Below are positions 60,856-64,000 of a DNA stretch of 64,000 bases, piece after piece. A program made the position numbers and the translations under genes. Under the pieces are notes generated by a model. It worked only from the letters and a program-made list of their open reading frames with translations. It had not been told where the DNA came from and ran no database searches. The stretch is from assembly GCF_001468465.1 (NCBI RefSeq), contig NZ_LNSA01000012.1, positions 1 through 64,000 of the forward strand. Direction: 5' to 3'. Position 1 is the first letter of the stretch; every line of letters begins with the position of its first letter. This stretch comes from Sphingopyxis sp. H115. Its GTDB lineage: Bacteria; Pseudomonadota; Alphaproteobacteria; Sphingomonadales; Sphingomonadaceae.

Positions 60856-61004
60856 TCGATGTGACTGGGTCTTTCAGCGGCCCCGGCGCTGCGGGCGCGC
60901 GCCAGGAGAAAGCTGCTGACCACCTCACGTGGCGACTTGGTCTTGGTTCGTGGCGTCCGGACCGGAGACACCTGCAATGCAAATGTCATATAGTGCCTGA
61001 CGTT

Positions 61005-61481
61005 ATGGCAATCCGCCGCTTGGTCACCCTCAAGAAAGACAATGACCATTTGGTCGTAGAGGTAGACCTCGATGGGCCGATGCCGATTGGCCTTGTGGTC
61101 CATAAGGGCGAGCGCGACGCTACCATGCGGCTACTCATGGCGAAGAGTGGCAGCGCAATCGACAAACCCGGAAGAGTTTGCAGATTTCAACCCGATCAGT
61201 TGGGCTCTGCTGAAATGCTTGTCGATGAGCTTCGCGACAGGCTCCGCCGGATCGCTTCGAAACCCCTTAGTCTCAAGCAGATTGAGAAGCTGTTGTCGCT
61301 CACCCCCGCCGAACGCAACCGGTGGTCGAAAGATGGCCGACTGCAAATTTCCGGGACATCCAAAATACGCCGAGGGGACAACCTCATTTCGCTCGCGACC
61401 TATAATGTGGATGCGGTGGAACGGTTGCTTGAAAATCCTGCCATCGTTGAGGCTTGGCGTCGTTCCGATGCCAGTCGTTAA
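61005..61481 (+). CDS. Uncharacterised protein between two riboswitches
   Basis: A 158-residue basic protein (MAIRRLVTLKKDNDHLVVEVDLDGP, MPIGLVVHKGERDATMRLL, LVDELRDRLRRIASKPLSLKQIEKLLSLTPAERNRWSKDGRLQ, NVDAVERLLENPAIVEAWRR). The end of the middle part may be a helix-turn-helix. It is unlike any cobalamin gene I know. ATG 61005 is chosen; the frame is open further upstream but through riboswitch-flank sequence. It lies between the two direct repeats, so it could be lost or amplified by recombination. Confidence 0.6.
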   Translation: MAIRRLVTLKKDNDHLVVEVDLDGPMPIGLVVHKGERDATMRLLMAKSGSAIDKPGRVCRFQPDQLGSAEMLVDELRDRLRRIASKPLSLKQIEKLLSLTPAERNRWSKDGRLQISGTSKIRRGDNLISLATYNVDAVERLLENPAIVEAWRRSDASR

Positions 61482-61535
61482 GGGATTGGCTTTCGGGCGA
61501 CTTTCGACTAGTGGATCAACGTCAACGGTTTAAGA

Positions 61536-61833
61536 CCGTTGTCAACAGATCGCGCCGGTGCCCGAGAGGGCTTAATTCGGGAACACGGTGAGGAGCGGCC
61601 TTGGCTGATCCGAATCCGAGGCTGTCCCTGCAACTGTAAGCGGCGAGCGCGATGCACATCGCTTCCACCTTCGGGCGGAAGCAGCCACTGGGCCTTACGC
61701 TTGTCCAAGCGCGGCCTGGGAAGGCCGTGCATCAAGCTATGACCCGCGAGCCAGGAGACCTGCCGGCGTTTGGTCGCTCTTGCTGCGGTCCAGGGGATGG
61801 CCATGGCACGGTAACCTCCGTCTGAGCGACGAA
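61536..61833 (+). repeat. Direct repeat copy 2 containing a cobalamin riboswitch
   Basis: Second copy of the repeat at 60557-60855, 979 bases downstream in the same orientation. Confidence 0.9.
61554..61768 (+). promoter_or_regulatory. Cobalamin riboswitch, copy 2, controlling btuB
   Basis: All conserved B12-aptamer blocks are present as in copy 1. The leader continues to the TonB-receptor start at 61997 and contains GGTCGCTC/GAGCGAC and GC-rich hairpins near 61838-61862 that could close the ribosome-binding region when B12 is bound. Expected effect: less receptor when cobalamin is plentiful. Confidence 0.95.
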
Positions 61834-61996
61834 CCATTGCGGCTGGGGCCGCAGGGTTAGTCCTGCGCGGGTGAATTGTGCCCACTCGCGTTGGCCTGGC
61901 CGACCGTTCGTGCGCTCTCCCGACTCGCCTTGGGAGTTGATGGATCCGGTTGCCCCTTTTCGTCGCGCAGTTGCTCGGCACCAAGGGGGTATCCCG

Positions 61997-63940
61997 ATGA
62001 AGAAACCTGTTCTCGTATCCACGTTTGCGCTGGCGCTAGCCAGCTGCCCGGCCTTCGCGCAGTCGAACCCGGGACAGCCTACAACCAATGACAGCGGAGA
62101 AACCATTGTCGTGACGGCGTCACGGTCCGGTGAGGCCGTGGCCGTAAACAAGCTCGGTGCGTCGGTGACGGTACTGGACAGCGAAGCGTTGGAGCAGCGC
62201 CAGACCCGGATTGTTTCGGACATTCTGCGCGATGTGCCGGGCGTTGCCGTGAGCCGCACCGGCGCTGCTGGCGGCCTCACCCAGCTCCGGCTTCGCGGCT
62301 CCGAGGGCAACCACGTCCTCGTTCTGATTGACGGTATAGAAGCTTCGGACCCGTATTTTGGCGAGTTCGATTTCGCCACTCTCATTGCCGATCCCGAAGC
62401 CCGCGTTGAAGTCCTGCGAGGGCAGCAGTCCTCGCTTTACGGTTCGGACGCGATCGGCGGCGTTATCCAGTATCTGACATTGACCGGGAAGGAGGCTCCG
62501 GGGGTCAGCTTGCGCGCAGAGGGAGGCAGCTTCAACACCTTCACCGGAAGCGCGCGTGCTGGCGGAGTGTCTGGCGATCTCGATTATGCTGTGTCTGGCG
62601 CTTACTATCACACCGGCGGCTATCCCACGGCACGAAATGGCAGCAGGGATGTCGGCTCCGACATCGCAGGCCTTTCGGCCAAGCTCATCTGGTCGCCGTC
62701 CGAAACCTTCAAACTGACCGGCGTTGCCCGCTACAGCTTCACGGAAGCCGATACCAACAACAGCGAGAACAATCCGGCGAGCCCGCTATTCGGATTCACC
62801 GTCGACAGCCCCGGCGTGTTCTTCAGAAACAAGGCCTTCTATGGTCTTGTGAGAGCTGAACTGATCGGGCTCGACGGCCGCTGGACGAACGCAGTGACAG
62901 GGCAAGTCGCGTTGAGCGAGCGCAAGGGCTTCGACGCTGCGGGCTTCGATTACGGCAACAAGGGTAACCGCTACAAAGGCTCGTTCGAATCGAGCCTGCG
63001 GCTGGGCACCGACGCCATCCGGCATCGCCTGACCGCCGCAATCGACGTCGAGCGCGAAGAATTCCAGAACACCACACCGTCATCCTTCGCGTTTCAGGGA
63101 AAAAGATCGACCGACAATGTCGGGATTGTCGGGCAGTATGAACTGCTGATCAACGACGCATTCTCTTTTGGTGCATCGATCCGCCATGACGAAAATGATC
63201 GCTTTGATGACCCCACAACTTGGCGGGTTCAAGGCAGTTATTCGCTCCCGACTGGTACCCGTGTTCGCGGTGCCTATGGAACGGGGGTCAAGAATCCGGG
63301 CTATTTCGAGCTCTATGGATTTTCCGATGGCCGCTATATTGGCAACCCTAACCTGAGGCCCGAGAAGTCGGAAGGGTGGGAAGCCGGCATCGAGCAAAGC
63401 TTCAGCGATGGCAAGGCCACCATAAGCGCGACCTATTTCGATAGCCGCCTGAAGGACGAAATTTTCACGACCTTCCCCGCTCCGACCTTCATAGCGACGC
63501 CATCAAACCGTGCAACTTTGTCGAAACAGCATGGCATTGAGGTGGCCCTTGCCGCCCGTCCAATTCCCCAGATCAGGCTGGACGCCGCCTACACATGGCT
63601 TCATGCGCGAGAAAACGGCACAGTCGAGGTGCGTCGCCCCAAGCATATCGGCAGTTTCAACGCGACAGTGTTCAGCAAGGATGAGCGCTTTTCGGGTACG
63701 TTGACAGTGCGCTACAACGGGCGTCAGACCGATGTCGCGTTTACAAATCCAAGCTTCATTCCGGTGCGCGTGTCCCTGAGGGAATATGTACTGGTTAACC
63801 TGAATGCCGAATACAAGTTGCGCCCCAACATTTCGTTGTTTGCGCGCGTAGAAAACCTCATCAACGAGCAATACGAAGAGGTGTTCAGTTTCGCCACTCC
63901 GGGCCGCGCAGGCTATGGTGGCGTTCGCGTCCGCTTCTGA
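61997..63940 (+). CDS. btuB: BtuB-like TonB-dependent cobalamin receptor
   Basis: A 647-residue outer-membrane receptor. Signal peptide (LVSTFALALASCPAFA) is followed by the TonB box (ETIVVTASRSGE). The plug domain has ASVTVLDSEALEQRQ, ILRDVPGVAVSRTG and RVEVLRGQQSSLYGSDAIGGVI. A 22-strand barrel ends NLINEQYEEVFSFATPGRAGYGGVRVRF, with the terminal Phe needed for membrane insertion. The B12 riboswitch directly upstream supports cobalamin as substrate. ATG 61997 follows AAGGGGG. The next gene starts inside its stop codon. Confidence 0.94.
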   Translation: MKKPVLVSTFALALASCPAFAQSNPGQPTTNDSGETIVVTASRSGEAVAVNKLGASVTVLDSEALEQRQTRIVSDILRDVPGVAVSRTGAAGGLTQLRLRGSEGNHVLVLIDGIEASDPYFGEFDFATLIADPEARVEVLRGQQSSLYGSDAIGGVIQYLTLTGKEAPGVSLRAEGGSFNTFTGSARAGGVSGDLDYAVSGAYYHTGGYPTARNGSRDVGSDIAGLSAKLIWSPSETFKLTGVARYSFTEADTNNSENNPASPLFGFTVDSPGVFFRNKAFYGLVRAELIGLDGRWTNAVTGQVALSERKGFDAAGFDYGNKGNRYKGSFESSLRLGTDAIRHRLTAAIDVEREEFQNTTPSSFAFQGKRSTDNVGIVGQYELLINDAFSFGASIRHDENDRFDDPTTWRVQGSYSLPTGTRVRGAYGTGVKNPGYFELYGFSDGRYIGNPNLRPEKSEGWEAGIEQSFSDGKATISATYFDSRLKDEIFTTFPAPTFIATPSNRATLSKQHGIEVALAARPIPQIRLDAAYTWLHARENGTVEVRRPKHIGSFNATVFSKDERFSGTLTVRYNGRQTDVAFTNPSFIPVRVSLREYVLVNLNAEYKLRPNISLFARVENLINEQYEEVFSFATPGRAGYGGVRVRF

Positions 63941-64000
63941 TGTTCCGCAAGGCGCTCTGCCTCCTTTGGATGATCTCCGTGCTTCCGGCTCTGGCCGGTT
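63940..64000 (+). CDS. Start of a secreted protein, partial, co-operonic with btuB
   Basis: The ATG overlaps the btuB stop (TGATG). The visible 20 codons encode a signal peptide (MFRKALCLLWMISVLPALAG), and the window ends there. A periplasmic B12-binding protein (BtuF-like) is the usual neighbour, but the visible part cannot show that. Confidence 0.6.
   Translation, partial: MFRKALCLLWMISVLPALAG

Noticed and set aside
60593-60982. Minus-strand frame across riboswitch copy 1, and its twin at 61508-61984
   Set aside because: The two look like paralogues only because the riboswitch DNA is duplicated; the structured RNA explains the conservation.

Overview
The window looks like part of a large conjugative plasmid (or plasmid-derived mobile region) of an alphaproteobacterium, most likely a sphingomonad (Sphingomonadales). 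I infer this from the GC-rich coding style, a MobF relaxase, a full F-type transfer operon in the order known from sphingomonad plasmids, a RepC-like initiator, plasmid-type serine recombinases and a HigBA toxin-antitoxin pair. No rRNA, tRNA or CRISPR array was recognised.

Layout. 1-5.5 kb: serine recombinase, an uncharacterised protein coupled to a MobF relaxase (TraI), and higBA. 5.8-6.7 kb: an alpha/beta hydrolase. 7.0-25.6 kb, all on the minus strand: a complete uptake [NiFe]-hydrogenase cluster of the group 2a (cyanobacterial HupSL / mycobacterial Huc) type. In transcription order it runs DUF3422 membrane protein, NtrC-type regulator, zinc-ribbon protein, then a sigma-54-type promoter, hupS, hupL, two paralogous small Cys proteins, the endopeptidase, a small unknown protein, a TPR protein, two small membrane proteins, a NifU-Rieske fusion, a six-bladed NHL protein, hypF, hypC, a SIS isomerase, hypD, hypE, a NicO-type nickel permease, hypA and hypB. 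25.7-27.7 kb: three plasmid-type genes, one a ParA-like protein with a ruined P-loop. 27.74-32.92 kb: a 5.2 kb Tn3-family transposon with 38-bp terminal repeats, abutting an IS1380-type transposase remnant. 33.5-35.6 kb: small genes and two GntR-like regulators. 35.7-54.5 kb, minus strand: the F-type tra operon from traA to traG. 54.6-54.8 kb: seven direct repeats in an exact 22-bp period. 54.9-58.3 kb: small plus-strand genes and a RepC-like initiator. 58.2-60.5 kb: a lytic transglycosylase, a CHC2/Toprim primase-like protein and an unknown gene. 60.5-64 kb: two near-identical cobalamin riboswitches flanking an unrelated gene, the second leading into a BtuB-type TonB receptor and the first codons of a secreted protein.

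How it fits together. Transfer genes (relaxase at one end, mating apparatus at the other) enclose the hydrogenase cluster as cargo. Group 2a enzymes in other bacteria oxidise H2 at very low concentration and feed electrons to the respiratory chain, so the cargo would give a heterotroph a transferable energy supplement. The hydrogenase genes appear controlled by the cluster's own NtrC-type activator: an identical-pattern 17-bp palindrome lies before both the regulator gene and the hupS sigma-54-type promoter.

The most notable observations are that palindrome pair, a HypA lacking its zinc domain, the paired Cys proteins, the 22-bp repeat array, the duplicated riboswitches, and a possible antisense RNA before repC.
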